NCBI GenBank assembly: GCA_947306475.1 | Contig: CAMZGS010000009.1 | Span: forward strand, 1 to 64,000 | Origin: an uncultured Comamonas sp. | Lineage (GTDB): Bacteria; Pseudomonadota; Gammaproteobacteria; Burkholderiales; Burkholderiaceae_C | Direction: 5' to 3' | Length of the DNA stretch: 64,000 nucleotides | Shown: positions 45,979 through 56,029 of the stretch, piece after piece | Layout of the letters: each line of letters opens with the position of its first letter | How positions within the stretch are numbered: the stretch's first letter is position 1 | Made by a program: the position numbers and the translations under genes | The notes under the pieces: model-generated | Databases searched by the model: none | What the model saw: the letters and a program-made list of their open reading frames with translations, nothing else | Told to the model about the DNA's origin: nothing

Positions 45979-48900
45979 ATGTCCACCACGATAGGAATCA
46001 AAGTCGATGACGCGCTGCGCGAGCGCATTCGCCGTGCGGCGCAGGATGTGGGGCGCACCCCGCATTGGCTGATCAAGCAAGCCGTTGTTCAGTATGTAGA
46101 TGCGCTGGAGCGTGGCTTACCCACGATCCGCGTTGTGTCCACAGAAACGGCAGCAGCAGGCGCCGAGGTGCAGGAGGCATCCGAGGTGCAACCAAGCGCC
46201 AGCACCGAGGTGCAACCCTTCTTGCATTTTGCCCAGTCGGTGCAGCCGCAAACGCCTTTGCGGGCGGCCATCACCGCTGCCTGGCATCGGCCAGAGCCAG
46301 AATGCCTGCCCGCCCTGCTGTCCCTGGCGCGCCCCAGCGATGCCGAGCAAACCAACCAAGTGCGCGAGCTGGCCACGCGCCTGGTGCAGGGCCTGCGCGA
46401 TGCGCCTGCAAGCGGCGGCGTGGCGGCGCTGGTGCAGGAGTTTTCGCTCTCCAGCCAGGAGGGCGTGGCGCTGATGTGTCTGGCCGAGGCGCTGCTGCGC
46501 ATCCCCGATAAGGCCACGCGCGATGCGCTGATCCGCGACAAGATCAGCAAGGGCGATTGGAAGGCGCACGTGGGCCGCTCGCCATCGATGTTTGTCAACG
46601 CCGCCGCCTGGGGGCTGGTGCTGACCGGCAAGCTCACCAGCACCAGCAGCGAAGGCAGCCTGTCTTCGGCGCTGACGCGGGTGATTGGCAAGGGCGGCGA
46701 GCCGTTGATTCGCCAAGGCGTGAATCACGCCATGAAGCTCATGGGCGAGCAGTTCGTTACCGGCCAGAACATTGCCGAGGCGCTGGCCAACAGCCGCCAG
46801 TACGAAAAACAGGGCTTTCGCTACAGCTACGACATGCTGGGCGAGGCTGCCACCACCGAACAGGACGCCCAGCGCTATCTGCAGGCCTACGAGCAGGCCA
46901 TCCACGCCATTGGTGCGGCGTCCAGCGGGCGCGGCATCTTTGAAGGGCCGGGCATCTCCATCAAGCTCTCGGCACTGCACCCGCGCTACCTGCGCGCGCA
47001 GTACGACCGCGTGATGGGCGAGCTGCTGCCGCGCGTGCTGCATCTGGCCGAGCTGGCCAAGCAGTACGACATCGGCATGAACATCGACGCAGAGGAGGCC
47101 GACCGCCTGGAGCTGTCGCTCGATCTGCTCGAAGCGCTGTGCGCTGCGCCCAGCCTCAAGGGCTGGAGCGGCATTGGCTTTGTGGTGCAGGCCTACCAGA
47201 AGCGCTGCCCGCAGGTGATCGACTTCATCATCGACCTGGCACGCCGCAGCCGCCGCCGCCTGATGGTGCGTCTGGTCAAGGGCGCCTACTGGGACAGCGA
47301 GATCAAGCGCGCCCAGCAGGATGGCCTCTCCGGCTACCCGGTGTTCACGCGCAAGGTCTATACCGATGTCAGCTACCTGGCATGCGCGCGCAAGCTGCTG
47401 GAGGCGCCCGACGCTGTCTATCCGCAATTTGCCACGCACAACGCCCAGACCCTGGCCAGCATCTACCACATGGCGCAGACCGTGGGCGGCAGCTACTACA
47501 GCGGGCAGTACGAATTCCAGTGCCTGCACGGCATGGGCGAGCCGCTGTACCAGCAGGTCGTCGGCCTCACGTCCGAGGGCAAGCTGGCACGCCCCTGTCG
47601 CATCTATGCCCCGGTGGGCAGCCACGAAACGCTGCTGGCCTACCTGGTGCGCCGTCTGCTGGAAAACGGCGCCAACACCTCGTTCGTCAACCGCATTGGT
47701 GACCCGAATGTGCCCGTGGCCGAGCTGGTGGCCGACCCGGTGGATGCCACCCTGCGCATCGCCAACCAGGATGGCCGCCTGGGGGCACCGCACCCACGCA
47801 TTCCGCTGCCGGCCAACATGTTTGCCCACCTGGGCGAGCAGGCGCGGCCCAACTCGCGCGGGTTGAATCTGGCGCATGAGCAGCAACTGGCCTCGCTGGC
47901 CGCCGCACTGCTGCACAGCACCACGCAGAACTGGCTGGCCGCGCCGGCCGATGTGCCGCTGCCCTCGGCGCCGGCGCAAACGCCCGGCTGGAGCGCGGTG
48001 CGCAACCCGGCGGAGCTGACGGACATCGTTGGCTGGGTGTACGAGGCCAACGTGGCCCAGGCCGCTGCCGCCGCCCAGCGGGCCGCGCGTGCGGCGCCCA
48101 TCTGGGCCGGCACCCCACCTGCCACCCGGGGCGATGTGCTGGCACGCGCCGCCGACCTGCTGGAGCAGCGCAGCCAGGTGCTGATGGGCCTGATCGTGCG
48201 CGAAGCGGGCAAGACCCTGCCCAATGCCGTGGCCGAGATCCGCGAGGCGGTGGACTTTCTGCGCTACTACGGTGCCCAGGTGGCCGCGCAGTTCGACAAC
48301 GCCCGCGAGCGTCCCCTGGGCGTGATCCTGGCCATCAGCCCCTGGAACTTCCCGCTGGCCATCTTCTGTGGCCAGGTGGCTGCGGCACTGGCTGCCGGCA
48401 ACACCGTGCTGGCCAAGCCGGCCGAGCAAACGGCGCTGACGGCAGCGGCCATGGTGGATGTCCTGTACGAAGCCGGCGTGCCGCGCGATGCACTGCAACT
48501 GGTGCCGGGCCGGGGCGAATCCGTGGGCGCAGCGCTGGTGGCGCATCCGCAGGTGGCAGGGGTGATGTTCACCGGCTCCACCGAGGTGGCACGCATCATT
48601 GCGCGTCAGCTGGCCCAGCGCCTCTCGCCCAGCGGCCAGCCGATTCCGCTGATTGCCGAGACCGGTGGCCAGAACGCCATGATCGTGGACTCGTCCGCGC
48701 TGGCTGAACAGGTGGTGGGCGATGTGCTGGCCTCGGCCTTCGATTCGGCCGGGCAGCGCTGCTCGGCCCTGCGCCTGCTGTGCGTGCAGGAGGATGTGGC
48801 CGAGCGCCAGCTCACCATGCTGCGCGAGGCGTTGCAGGAGTGGACGCTGGGCAACCCCGGTCGCCACAGCACCGATGTCGGCCCGGTGATCGACGAGGAA

Positions 48901-49986
48901 GCGCGCGCCCAGATCGAGGCGCACATTGCCGCCATGCAGCAGGCCGGGCAAAAGGTCACGCGCGTGGAGCGGCGCGACGGCGCCCTCAATGGCTACTTCG
49001 TGGCTCCGGCCATCATCGAAATCGACAGCCCGCGGCGCCTGACGCGCGAGGTGTTCGGCCCGGTGCTGCACGTCGTGCGCTTTGCGCGCGAGCAGCTCGA
49101 TGCGCTGGTGGACGACATCAACGCCAGCGGCTACGGCCTCACTTTTGGCGTGCACAGCCGCATCGATGAAACCATCGAGCGCCTGAGCAGCCGCATCCAG
49201 GCCGGCAACATCTATGTGAACCGCAACGTCATCGGTGCCGTGGTGGGCGTGCAGCCCTTTGGCGGCATGGGGCTGTCGGGCACCGGCCCCAAGGCTGGCG
49301 GACCGCTGTATCTGTACCGCCTGGTGCAGGGGCAGCCCAACACCGCGCTGGCGGCACTGCCGCGCACCGAGGCGCAACAGCCCCAGCCCAGCCTGCAACT
49401 GCTGCACCAGCTGCAGCAGGCCGTGCTGCCGGGGCTGGAGCTGGCGCACACGCGCGCAGCCTGCGATGCGGCGCTGACCGGCGCACGCCTGGGAAGCAGC
49501 GTGCTGCTGCCCGGCCCCACAGGCGAGAGCAACCGTTACCTCCTGCTGCCCCGTGGCCCGGTGTGGGCGCTGCCGTGCACGCCCCTGGGGCTGGTGCACC
49601 AGGTGGCGGCGGCCCTGGCCAGCGGCAATGCCTGCCATGTGGTCTTGCCGGAAGAGGACAATGGCTGCGCCGCCGTGTGGCAGGCGCTGCGCCAGGCACT
49701 GGGCGATGCCGGGGTACCCTGGCTGCACAGCGCCGAGGAGTCCAGCCTGGACGATCCGGCCGCGCCCATGGCCGCGCTGTTGTTCGAGGGCGACGGCGAT
49801 GCCTTGCAGCGCATCAACACCCGAGTGATGGCCCGCGACGGAGCCATCGTGCGTGTCGAGAGTCGCAGCAGCGAGGCGCTGCTCGCCGGGCTGGGCTACG
49901 ACTTGGCAGCCCTGTGTCATGAGCAAGTCATCAGCACCAACACGGCCGCCGCTGGTGGCAATGCCCAGTTGATGACCATGGCCTGA
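45979..49986 (+). CDS. putA: Trifunctional PutA: RHH DNA-binding regulator / proline dehydrogenase / P5C dehydrogenase
   Basis: N-terminal RHH MSTTIGIKVDDALRERIRRAAQDVGRTPHWLIKQAV; PRODH RLVKGAYWDSEIKRAQ; ALDH motifs FTGSTEVARII, FDSAGQRCSALR. Confidence 0.96.
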   Translation: MSTTIGIKVDDALRERIRRAAQDVGRTPHWLIKQAVVQYVDALERGLPTIRVVSTETAAAGAEVQEASEVQPSASTEVQPFLHFAQSVQPQTPLRAAITAAWHRPEPECLPALLSLARPSDAEQTNQVRELATRLVQGLRDAPASGGVAALVQEFSLSSQEGVALMCLAEALLRIPDKATRDALIRDKISKGDWKAHVGRSPSMFVNAAAWGLVLTGKLTSTSSEGSLSSALTRVIGKGGEPLIRQGVNHAMKLMGEQFVTGQNIAEALANSRQYEKQGFRYSYDMLGEAATTEQDAQRYLQAYEQAIHAIGAASSGRGIFEGPGISIKLSALHPRYLRAQYDRVMGELLPRVLHLAELAKQYDIGMNIDAEEADRLELSLDLLEALCAAPSLKGWSGIGFVVQAYQKRCPQVIDFIIDLARRSRRRLMVRLVKGAYWDSEIKRAQQDGLSGYPVFTRKVYTDVSYLACARKLLEAPDAVYPQFATHNAQTLASIYHMAQTVGGSYYSGQYEFQCLHGMGEPLYQQVVGLTSEGKLARPCRIYAPVGSHETLLAYLVRRLLENGANTSFVNRIGDPNVPVAELVADPVDATLRIANQDGRLGAPHPRIPLPANMFAHLGEQARPNSRGLNLAHEQQLASLAAALLHSTTQNWLAAPADVPLPSAPAQTPGWSAVRNPAELTDIVGWVYEANVAQAAAAAQRAARAAPIWAGTPPATRGDVLARAADLLEQRSQVLMGLIVREAGKTLPNAVAEIREAVDFLRYYGAQVAAQFDNARERPLGVILAISPWNFPLAIFCGQVAAALAAGNTVLAKPAEQTALTAAAMVDVLYEAGVPRDALQLVPGRGESVGAALVAHPQVAGVMFTGSTEVARIIARQLAQRLSPSGQPIPLIAETGGQNAMIVDSSALAEQVVGDVLASAFDSAGQRCSALRLLCVQEDVAERQLTMLREALQEWTLGNPGRHSTDVGPVIDEEARAQIEAHIAAMQQAGQKVTRVERRDGALNGYFVAPAIIEIDSPRRLTREVFGPVLHVVRFAREQLDALVDDINASGYGLTFGVHSRIDETIERLSSRIQAGNIYVNRNVIGAVVGVQPFGGMGLSGTGPKAGGPLYLYRLVQGQPNTALAALPRTEAQQPQPSLQLLHQLQQAVLPGLELAHTRAACDAALTGARLGSSVLLPGPTGESNRYLLLPRGPVWALPCTPLGLVHQVAAALASGNACHVVLPEEDNGCAAVWQALRQALGDAGVPWLHSAEESSLDDPAAPMAALLFEGDGDALQRINTRVMARDGAIVRVESRSSEALLAGLGYDLAALCHEQVISTNTAAAGGNAQLMTMA

Positions 49987-49998
49987 AAGCCAACCGGC

Positions 49999-50027
49999 AC
50001 CCGCTTCCACAAGGAGCGGGTTTTTTT
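49999..50027 (+). terminator. Intrinsic terminator of putA
   Basis: ACCCGCT-TCCACAAGG-AGCGGGT followed by TTTTTT. Confidence 0.9.
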
Positions 50028-50034
50028 GCCATAA

Positions 50035-50077
50035 AAGGCGCAAATGCTTATCTGGCAAGCGCTGGCAGCTATCAAAA
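50035..50077 (+). repeat. Dispersed intergenic repeat copy between putA and putP
   Basis: AAGGCGCAAATGCTTATCTGGCAAGCGCTGGCAGCTATCAAAA. Confidence 0.8.
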
Positions 50078-50093
50078 CATGAATGGAGATACC

Positions 50094-51593
50094 ATGCAAC
50101 TCAACTGGAACGACCCAACGGCGATCATGTTTGCCATCTACCTGGTCGCCATGCTGGCCATTGGCTGGCTCGGCTATCTGGGCACCAAGAACCTGTCCGA
50201 CTACATCCTGGGGGGACGCAGTCTGGGCAGTTTTGTGACGGCGCTGTCGGCGGGTGCCTCGGACATGAGCGGCTGGCTGCTGATGGGGCTGCCCGGCGCG
50301 GTGTACGTGGCCGGCCTGTCGGAGTCATGGATTGCGATTGGCCTGTGCGTCGGCGCCTACCTGAACTGGCGCTGGGTGGCGGCGCGCCTGCGCCTGTACA
50401 CCGAGCGCGCGGGCAATGCGCTGACGCTGCCGGACTTTCTCTCCAACCGTTTTGAAGACCACAGCAACGCGCTGCGCATCGTCACGGCGGTGGTGATTCT
50501 GGTGTTCTTCACGCTGTACTGCGCCTCGGGCGTGGTGGCAGGCGCGCGCCTGTTCGAGAACATGTTTGGCATGCCCTACGGCGTGGCGCTGTGGGTGGGC
50601 GCGGCCTGCACCATTGCCTATGTGCTGATTGGCGGCTTTTTGGCGGTGAGCTGGACCGACACCATTCAGGCCTCGCTGATGATCACCGCCTTGTTGTTGG
50701 CGCCGGTGATGGCCTGGCTGGCGGTCTCCAACCAGCTGCAGCAGGGGGTGGATTTGCACACCATCATTGCGCCCGAGCGCTTTGACATGCTGCGCGGCAC
50801 GACCTTTGTCGGCATCGTCTCCCTGCTGGCCTGGGGCCTGGGCTACTTTGGCCAGCCGCACATCCTGGTGCGGTTCATGGCCGCCTCGTCGGTGCAGACC
50901 ATTCCCAATGCCCGGCGCATCAGCATGACCTGGATGGTGCTGTGCCTGGGCGGTGCTGTGGCGGTGGGCATGGTGGGCATTCCCTACTTTGCCCTGAACG
51001 AAGCGGGCGCTGCGGCCGTCAACGCCAACGCCGAGACCGTGTTCATGGAGCTGGCCAAGCAGCTGTTCAACCCCTGGGTGGCTGGTGGCCTGCTGGCCGC
51101 CATCCTGGCTGCGGTGATGAGCACGCTCTCCTGCCAGCTGCTGGTGTGCTCCAGCGCGCTGACCGAAGACATCTACCGCACCTTCCTGCGCAGGAACGCC
51201 AGCCAGCAGGAGCTGGTCTGGGTGGGCCGCGCCATGGTGCTGCTGATTGCGCTGATTGCCATCGGCCTGGCCAGCAACCCCGAATCCAAGGTGCTGGGCA
51301 TGGTCAGCTACGCCTGGGCCGGCTTTGGCGCCGCCTTCGGGCCGGTGATCATCCTGTCGGTGTTCTGGAAGGGCATGACGCGCAACGGCGCCCTGGCCGG
51401 GATCATCGTCGGTGCAGTCACCGTGCTGGTGTGGAAGCAGTTTGGCTGGCTGGGTTTGTATGAAATCGTGCCCGGCTTCATCCTGTGCGCCCTGACGATC
51501 TTCATTGTCAGTCGCCTGGGCACACCCTCTCAGACCATGCTGGCCGCCCACGACGAGGTGGAAAAGGAATTTGCCCGCATCGGCGTGCGGTAA
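50094..51593 (+). CDS. putP: Sodium/proline symporter
   Basis: SSS family; NLSDYILGGRSLGSFVTALSAGASDMSGWLLMGLPGAVY; adjacent to putA. Confidence 0.95.
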   Translation: MQLNWNDPTAIMFAIYLVAMLAIGWLGYLGTKNLSDYILGGRSLGSFVTALSAGASDMSGWLLMGLPGAVYVAGLSESWIAIGLCVGAYLNWRWVAARLRLYTERAGNALTLPDFLSNRFEDHSNALRIVTAVVILVFFTLYCASGVVAGARLFENMFGMPYGVALWVGAACTIAYVLIGGFLAVSWTDTIQASLMITALLLAPVMAWLAVSNQLQQGVDLHTIIAPERFDMLRGTTFVGIVSLLAWGLGYFGQPHILVRFMAASSVQTIPNARRISMTWMVLCLGGAVAVGMVGIPYFALNEAGAAAVNANAETVFMELAKQLFNPWVAGGLLAAILAAVMSTLSCQLLVCSSALTEDIYRTFLRRNASQQELVWVGRAMVLLIALIAIGLASNPESKVLGMVSYAWAGFGAAFGPVIILSVFWKGMTRNGALAGIIVGAVTVLVWKQFGWLGLYEIVPGFILCALTIFIVSRLGTPSQTMLAAHDEVEKEFARIGVR

Positions 51594-51612
51594 GCATTGT
51601 TTCCTGTGTTGC

Positions 51613-51649
51613 AAGGGCGTTGCTGACAGTAAGGACGGCAACGCCCTTT
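51613..51649 (+). terminator. Terminator-like hairpin after putP, possibly bidirectional with the ykgJ-like gene
   Basis: AAGGGCGTTGC...GCAACGCCCTT. Confidence 0.75.
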
Positions 51650-51659
51650 GTCTTGTGGG

Positions 51660-51989
51660 TTACGGCTGCGGTGTGTCCGTATCGGCATCCAGGGCCTGCA
51701 CCTGGGCATCGCACCCGGCGCCTGCGGCAATCCAGCGCCGCGCCAGGCGCACGCGCACCTCGCCCAGCAGGCCCAGGGGCGCCTCGCTGATGGCGCCGCA
51801 CAGGTAGCGCTGCTGTTCCTCGCTCCAGTGCAGCCAATGGCAGGCCCCGCGACGCTTGCGCGACAGCAGCATGCCTATGGGGCAGGGCTCCAGCAGACAG
51901 CACAGCCCGCAGCCATTGCAGGGCGCGCCCACGGGCGGCTTGGGCGGGGCCGCCGGGTGGATCAGGGCGTGGGTGCTGTGGGTGCTCAT
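51660..51989 (-). CDS. YkgJ-family cysteine cluster protein
   Basis: CNGCGLCCLLEPCPIGMLLSRKRRGACHWL...YLCGAI; Zn/Fe-chelating CxxCxxCC pattern. Confidence 0.85.
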   Translation of the reverse strand: MSTHSTHALIHPAAPPKPPVGAPCNGCGLCCLLEPCPIGMLLSRKRRGACHWLHWSEEQQRYLCGAISEAPLGLLGEVRVRLARRWIAAGAGCDAQVQALDADTDTPQP

Positions 51990-52109
51990 ATCGGGCAGCG
52001 ATGCTAAACGCTCACACAGCAAGCGCCCTTGAAATGCCGGGCCGCAGCCCTAATTGCAGCGGCGTTGCCGACGCAGGGTCGGCGCTTTTCTGTTGCTGAC
52101 ATACACCCT

Positions 52110-54062
52110 ATGAGTAAACAAACCCATTCCTTTCAGGCAGAAGTGGCACAGCTGCTGCACCTGGTCACCCATTCGCTGTATTCCAACCCCGAAATTTTCC
52201 TGCGCGAGCTGATCTCCAACGCTTCGGACGCCTGCGACAAGCTGCGCTTTGAGGCCCTGAACGACAGCAGCCTGTACGGCGACCAGCCCAACCTGGAAGT
52301 GCGTCTGTCTTTCGACAAGGACGCCAGGACCATCACCATCACCGACACCGGCATCGGCATGAGCCAGCAGGAGGCCATCGACCACCTGGGCACGATCGCC
52401 AAGAGCGGCACCAAGGCGTTCATGGAGCGTCTCTCCGGCGACCAGAAAGCGGATGCCCAGCTCATCGGCCAGTTTGGCGTGGGTTTTTATTCCGGCTTCA
52501 TCGTGGCCGACAGGATCACCGTCGAATCGCGCCGTGCCGGCCTGCCCGAGACCGAGGCCGTGCGCTGGACCAGCAACGGCACGGGGGATTTCTCGGTCGA
52601 GACCATCACGCGCAAGGAGCGCGGCACCAGCGTCATCCTGCACCTGCGCGAAGACCAGCAGGAGTTCCTGAGCGCCTGGAAGCTCAAGTCCCTGGTGAGC
52701 AAGTATTCCGACCACATCAGCCTGCCCATCCTGATGGAAAAGGAAGAGTGGAAGGACGGCGAAAAAGAGGGTGAGCCCGGCGGCATGGTCAAGACCGGCG
52801 AGTGGGAAACCGTCAACAAGGCCAGCGCCCTGTGGACGCGCCCCAAGAAGGACATCACCACCGAGCAGTACCAGGAGTTCTACAAGTCCATCAGCCACGA
52901 CTACGAAAACCCGCTGGCCTGGGCCCACAACCGCGTCGAAGGCAACACCGAATACACGCAGCTGCTCTACATCCCGGCCAAGGCACCGTTTGACCTGTAC
53001 ACCCGCGACAAGCGCGCAGGCGTCAAGCTCTACGTCAAGCGCGTCTTCATCATGGACGATGCCGAAGCCCTGCTGCCGCAGTACCTGCGCTTTGTCAAAG
53101 GCGTGATCGACTCCAACGACCTGCCCCTGAACGTCAGCCGCGAGCTGCTGCAGGAAAGCCGCGACGTGCGCCTGATCCGCGACGGCTCGGTCAAGCGCGT
53201 GCTGTCCATGCTGGAAGACCTGGCCAAGCACGACAGGCACGAAGCCGCCACCGAAGGTGCCGACGGCGTGACCGACGTGGTCAGCGAAGAGGACAAGGCC
53301 AAGGAAGGCAAGTACACCCAGTTCTACGCCGAGTTCGGTGCCGTGCTCAAGGAAGGCTTGGGCGAAGACTTTGCCAACCGCGAGCGCATCGCCAGGCTGC
53401 TGCGCTTTGCCTCGACCAACAGCGACGCACCCACCGTGAGCCTTGCCGACTACAAGGCACGCATGAAGGAAGGCCAGGAGGCGATCTACTACATCACCGC
53501 CGAGACGCTGGCCGCCGCCAAGAACAGCCCGCAGCTGGAAGTGTTCAAGAAGAAGGGCATCGAAGTGCTGCTCATGACCGACCGGGTCGATGAGTGGGCG
53601 CTCAACTACCTGCACGAGTTCGACGGCACCCCGCTGCAATCGGTGGCCCGTGGCGCCATCGACCTGGGCAAGCTGCAGGATGAGGAAGAGAAGAAGGCCG
53701 CTGAAGAAGCCGCCGAAGCCTTCAAGCCCCTGCTGGCCAAGCTCAAGGAAGCGCTCAAGGACAAGGCCGAGGACGTGCGCGTGACCGCCCGCCTGGTCGA
53801 TTCGCCCGCCTGCCTGGTCGTCAAGGACGGCGACATGAGCAGCCAGATGGCGCGGCTGCTGCGTCAGGCCGGCCAGAGCGTGCCCGTCAGCAAGCCGGTG
53901 CTGGAAGTCAACCCCGAGCACCCGCTGGTCAAGAAGCTCGACGGCAGCGTGCACTTCAACGACCTGGCACACATCCTGTTCGACCAGGCCCTGCTGGCCG
54001 AAGGCGGGCAGCTGGAAGACCCGGCCGCTTACGTCAAGCGCGTCAACGCCCTGCTGGCCTGA
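52110..54062 (+). CDS. htpG: Molecular chaperone HtpG (Hsp90)
   Basis: [50 protein letters not shown]. Confidence 0.97.
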   Translation: MSKQTHSFQAEVAQLLHLVTHSLYSNPEIFLRELISNASDACDKLRFEALNDSSLYGDQPNLEVRLSFDKDARTITITDTGIGMSQQEAIDHLGTIAKSGTKAFMERLSGDQKADAQLIGQFGVGFYSGFIVADRITVESRRAGLPETEAVRWTSNGTGDFSVETITRKERGTSVILHLREDQQEFLSAWKLKSLVSKYSDHISLPILMEKEEWKDGEKEGEPGGMVKTGEWETVNKASALWTRPKKDITTEQYQEFYKSISHDYENPLAWAHNRVEGNTEYTQLLYIPAKAPFDLYTRDKRAGVKLYVKRVFIMDDAEALLPQYLRFVKGVIDSNDLPLNVSRELLQESRDVRLIRDGSVKRVLSMLEDLAKHDRHEAATEGADGVTDVVSEEDKAKEGKYTQFYAEFGAVLKEGLGEDFANRERIARLLRFASTNSDAPTVSLADYKARMKEGQEAIYYITAETLAAAKNSPQLEVFKKKGIEVLLMTDRVDEWALNYLHEFDGTPLQSVARGAIDLGKLQDEEEKKAAEEAAEAFKPLLAKLKEALKDKAEDVRVTARLVDSPACLVVKDGDMSSQMARLLRQAGQSVPVSKPVLEVNPEHPLVKKLDGSVHFNDLAHILFDQALLAEGGQLEDPAAYVKRVNALLA

Positions 54063-54090
54063 TTGGTCCGACTGGCGTTAGCGTCCACAC

Positions 54091-54126
54091 AAAAAACCCT
54101 GCCCAATTGCGGGCAGGGTTTTTTTA
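54091..54126 (+). terminator. Intrinsic terminator of htpG
   Basis: AAAAAACCCTGCCC-AATTGC-GGGCAGGGTTTTTTT. Confidence 0.93.
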
Positions 54127-54147
54127 TGGTCGCGCTCTCATTAAAAG

Positions 54148-54223
54148 AGCTGGTAGCGCTTGCAAGACGTGGATTTCTAGGTATTTTTCCATTGAAATGC
54201 AATCCATTCAAGCGCAAGCAGCT
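54148..54223 (-). repeat. Head-to-head inverted pair of dispersed repeat copies, overlapping the tauE stop codon
   Basis: AGCTGGTAGCGCTTG (54148-54162) versus CAAGCGCAAGCAGCT (54209-54223), 13/15 complementary; inner TGGATT/AATCCA. Confidence 0.78.
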
Positions 54224-54989
54224 ATTGTTTCAGGAAGAACAGCACCGTCATGATCAGCCCGGTGGCCACAATGCCCCAGCGCAGCACCGGCGCAGGCAGC
54301 TTGCGCGCCACGCGCGCGCCGCCGTAGCCGCCGGCGGTGGCCGCCACCATCATCAGGAACGCCAGCTTCCACTCGACGATGCCGCCAGCGGCGTACACCC
54401 CCACGGCAATGGCAGTGAGCAGGGCCGAGACCAGGTTCTTCATGCCATTCATGGCGTTGAGCTGCGTCTGCCCCAGCAGGCCAAACAATGCCAGGCACAG
54501 AATGCCCAGTCCGCCGTTGAAATAGCCGCCATACAGCGCCACGGCCAGCATGCCGATGGCCGCCTTGGTCGTCGATGGCGCGCCGTGCTGCTGGCCGGCG
54601 GCCCAGGCCCGGATCTGCGGACCAAAGGCAAACAGCGCCGTGGCGGCCAGCAGCAGCCAGGGCACGATCTTCTGGAACATCTCGTTGGAAGTGACCAGCA
54701 GCAGCCCCGCACCGGCGGCCCCGCCCAGCAGCGAAAGCACCACCGACTGGCGCATCGTCAGCCCCGGCGGGGCCTGCATGTCCTCGCGAAAGCCCCAGGC
54801 GCCGGCGGCGTAGCCCGGCAGCAGCGCCACCGTGCCGGTGGCATTGGCCACCACTGGCGGCACGCCGGTAAAGACCAGGGCCGGCAGCGTCAGAAAACTG
54901 CCGCCGCCTGCGACGGCATTCAATGCTCCGGCGACAAACGCTGCCACCAGCAGCAGCACCACGTGTTCGATGGGACCAAAGAAATCCAT
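54222..54989 (-). CDS. TauE/SafE family sulfite exporter-like permease
   Basis: DFFGPIEHVVLLLVAAFVAGALNAVAGGGSFLTLPALVFTGVPPVVANATGTVALLPGY. Confidence 0.9.
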   Translation of the reverse strand: MDFFGPIEHVVLLLVAAFVAGALNAVAGGGSFLTLPALVFTGVPPVVANATGTVALLPGYAAGAWGFREDMQAPPGLTMRQSVVLSLLGGAAGAGLLLVTSNEMFQKIVPWLLLAATALFAFGPQIRAWAAGQQHGAPSTTKAAIGMLAVALYGGYFNGGLGILCLALFGLLGQTQLNAMNGMKNLVSALLTAIAVGVYAAGGIVEWKLAFLMMVAATAGGYGGARVARKLPAPVLRWGIVATGLIMTVLFFLKQ

Positions 54990-55230
54990 GTCTGCCCTTT
55001 TTGTTGTGTGTCTGTGGATGCAATCCTGCGCACGCGTCTCCAGTACGTGCGCGGCCCTGCAGTGAGGGTGTGGGTGGGCATCTTAGGTGCAGATGAGCGC
55101 GGTTGCGGCCATTTGCCGCGCCGCAGCCATCGGGCTGGAGGTGAAACAGCTTTTACCTGCGTGGCGGTAGCGCCGGCGCCGATCGGGTCTGGTCACCGCC
55201 GTGGAAGCGAGGAAGCCGCGCGACGCACAA

Positions 55231-55254
55231 ATAATTTATATTTGTATATATTAT
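55231..55254. promoter_or_regulatory. AT-rich palindromic operator candidate between tauE and DUF2892 gene
   Basis: ATAATTTATA-TTTG-TATATATTAT, 9/10 dyad, in a divergent promoter region beside an ArsR-type regulator. Confidence 0.55.
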
Positions 55255-55312
55255 TTAGAATGCTATTGCGTCACGGTGGCGCGTATCTGTTTTTGTTGCA
55301 AGGAGAGAGAGC

Positions 55313-55522
55313 ATGAAAGCCAACATCGGCGGTATCGACCGCATTTTGCGCATCCTGGTGGGCGTGGTGCTGATTGCCCTGGCCGCTACGGGCACCGTCG
55401 GCTGGTGGGGCTGGCTGGGGGTGATTCCGCTGGCCACGGGCCTGGTGCGTTTTTGTCCGCTGTACCCCCTGCTGGGCATCAGCACCTGCCCGCTGAAGCA
55501 GGGAGGCGCTGAGCAGAAATAA
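55313..55522 (+). CDS. DUF2892 (YgaP-type inner membrane) protein
   Basis: MKANIGGIDRILRILVGVVLIALAATG...GWLGVIPLATGLVRFCPLYPLLGISTC. Confidence 0.9.
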   Translation: MKANIGGIDRILRILVGVVLIALAATGTVGWWGWLGVIPLATGLVRFCPLYPLLGISTCPLKQGGAEQK

Positions 55523-55637
55523 GCGGCCAGGACAAGCGGGGAAAACAGGAGGCAAAGCTTGGCCTTATGCGGGACAGAGATTTGTCATGTGGCGTAAGGT
55601 ACTGCCCCCTGAAAACACCTTTGTGAACGTCTGCGTT

Positions 55638-56003
55638 ATGACCGCTGTCACCACCTTGCCCGCCACCGCCACTGAGATGGACATGGATGCCGTGCGCCAG
55701 CACGCGGCCGAGGTGGTGAGCACCCTCAAAGTGCTGGGCAATATCGACCGCCTGATGCTGCTGTGCCAGCTGGTGCAGCAGGAGCGTACGGTGGGCGAGC
55801 TGGAGCAGCTCACCGGCATCACCCAGCCCACGCTGTCGCAGCAACTGGGCGTGCTGCGCCGCGAGGGCGTGGTCGGCACGCGCCGCACGGGCAAGTTCAT
55901 CTGGTACCGGCTGGAAGATGGGCGTACCCTGCAGATCATGCAGGCGCTCTACGCACTGTTTTGTGCGCCTGGGGCGACGGCAGCCCAGTCCGCCGCCGCC
56001 TGA
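55638..56003 (+). CDS. ArsR-family regulator (BigR/YgaV-like)
   Basis: LKVLGNIDRLMLLCQLVQQERTVGELEQLTGITQPTLSQQLGVLRREGVVGTRRTGKFIWYRL...ALFCAP; two Cys in the expected regions. Confidence 0.85.
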   Translation: MTAVTTLPATATEMDMDAVRQHAAEVVSTLKVLGNIDRLMLLCQLVQQERTVGELEQLTGITQPTLSQQLGVLRREGVVGTRRTGKFIWYRLEDGRTLQIMQALYALFCAPGATAAQSAAA

Positions 56004-56029
56004 TATCTCCCAATACTTCCCAGTACTTC

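Noticed and set aside
46159-46219. Short imperfect repeats GAGGTGCA(A/G) in the putA linker (EVQ...EVQP...EVQP)
   Set aside because: Low-complexity linker after the RHH domain; not enough to claim a functional repeat array.
46117-50058. 1313-aa minus-strand ORF antisense to putA
   Set aside because: Low-complexity His/Gln/Arg-rich shadow translation; putA on the plus strand explains the region.
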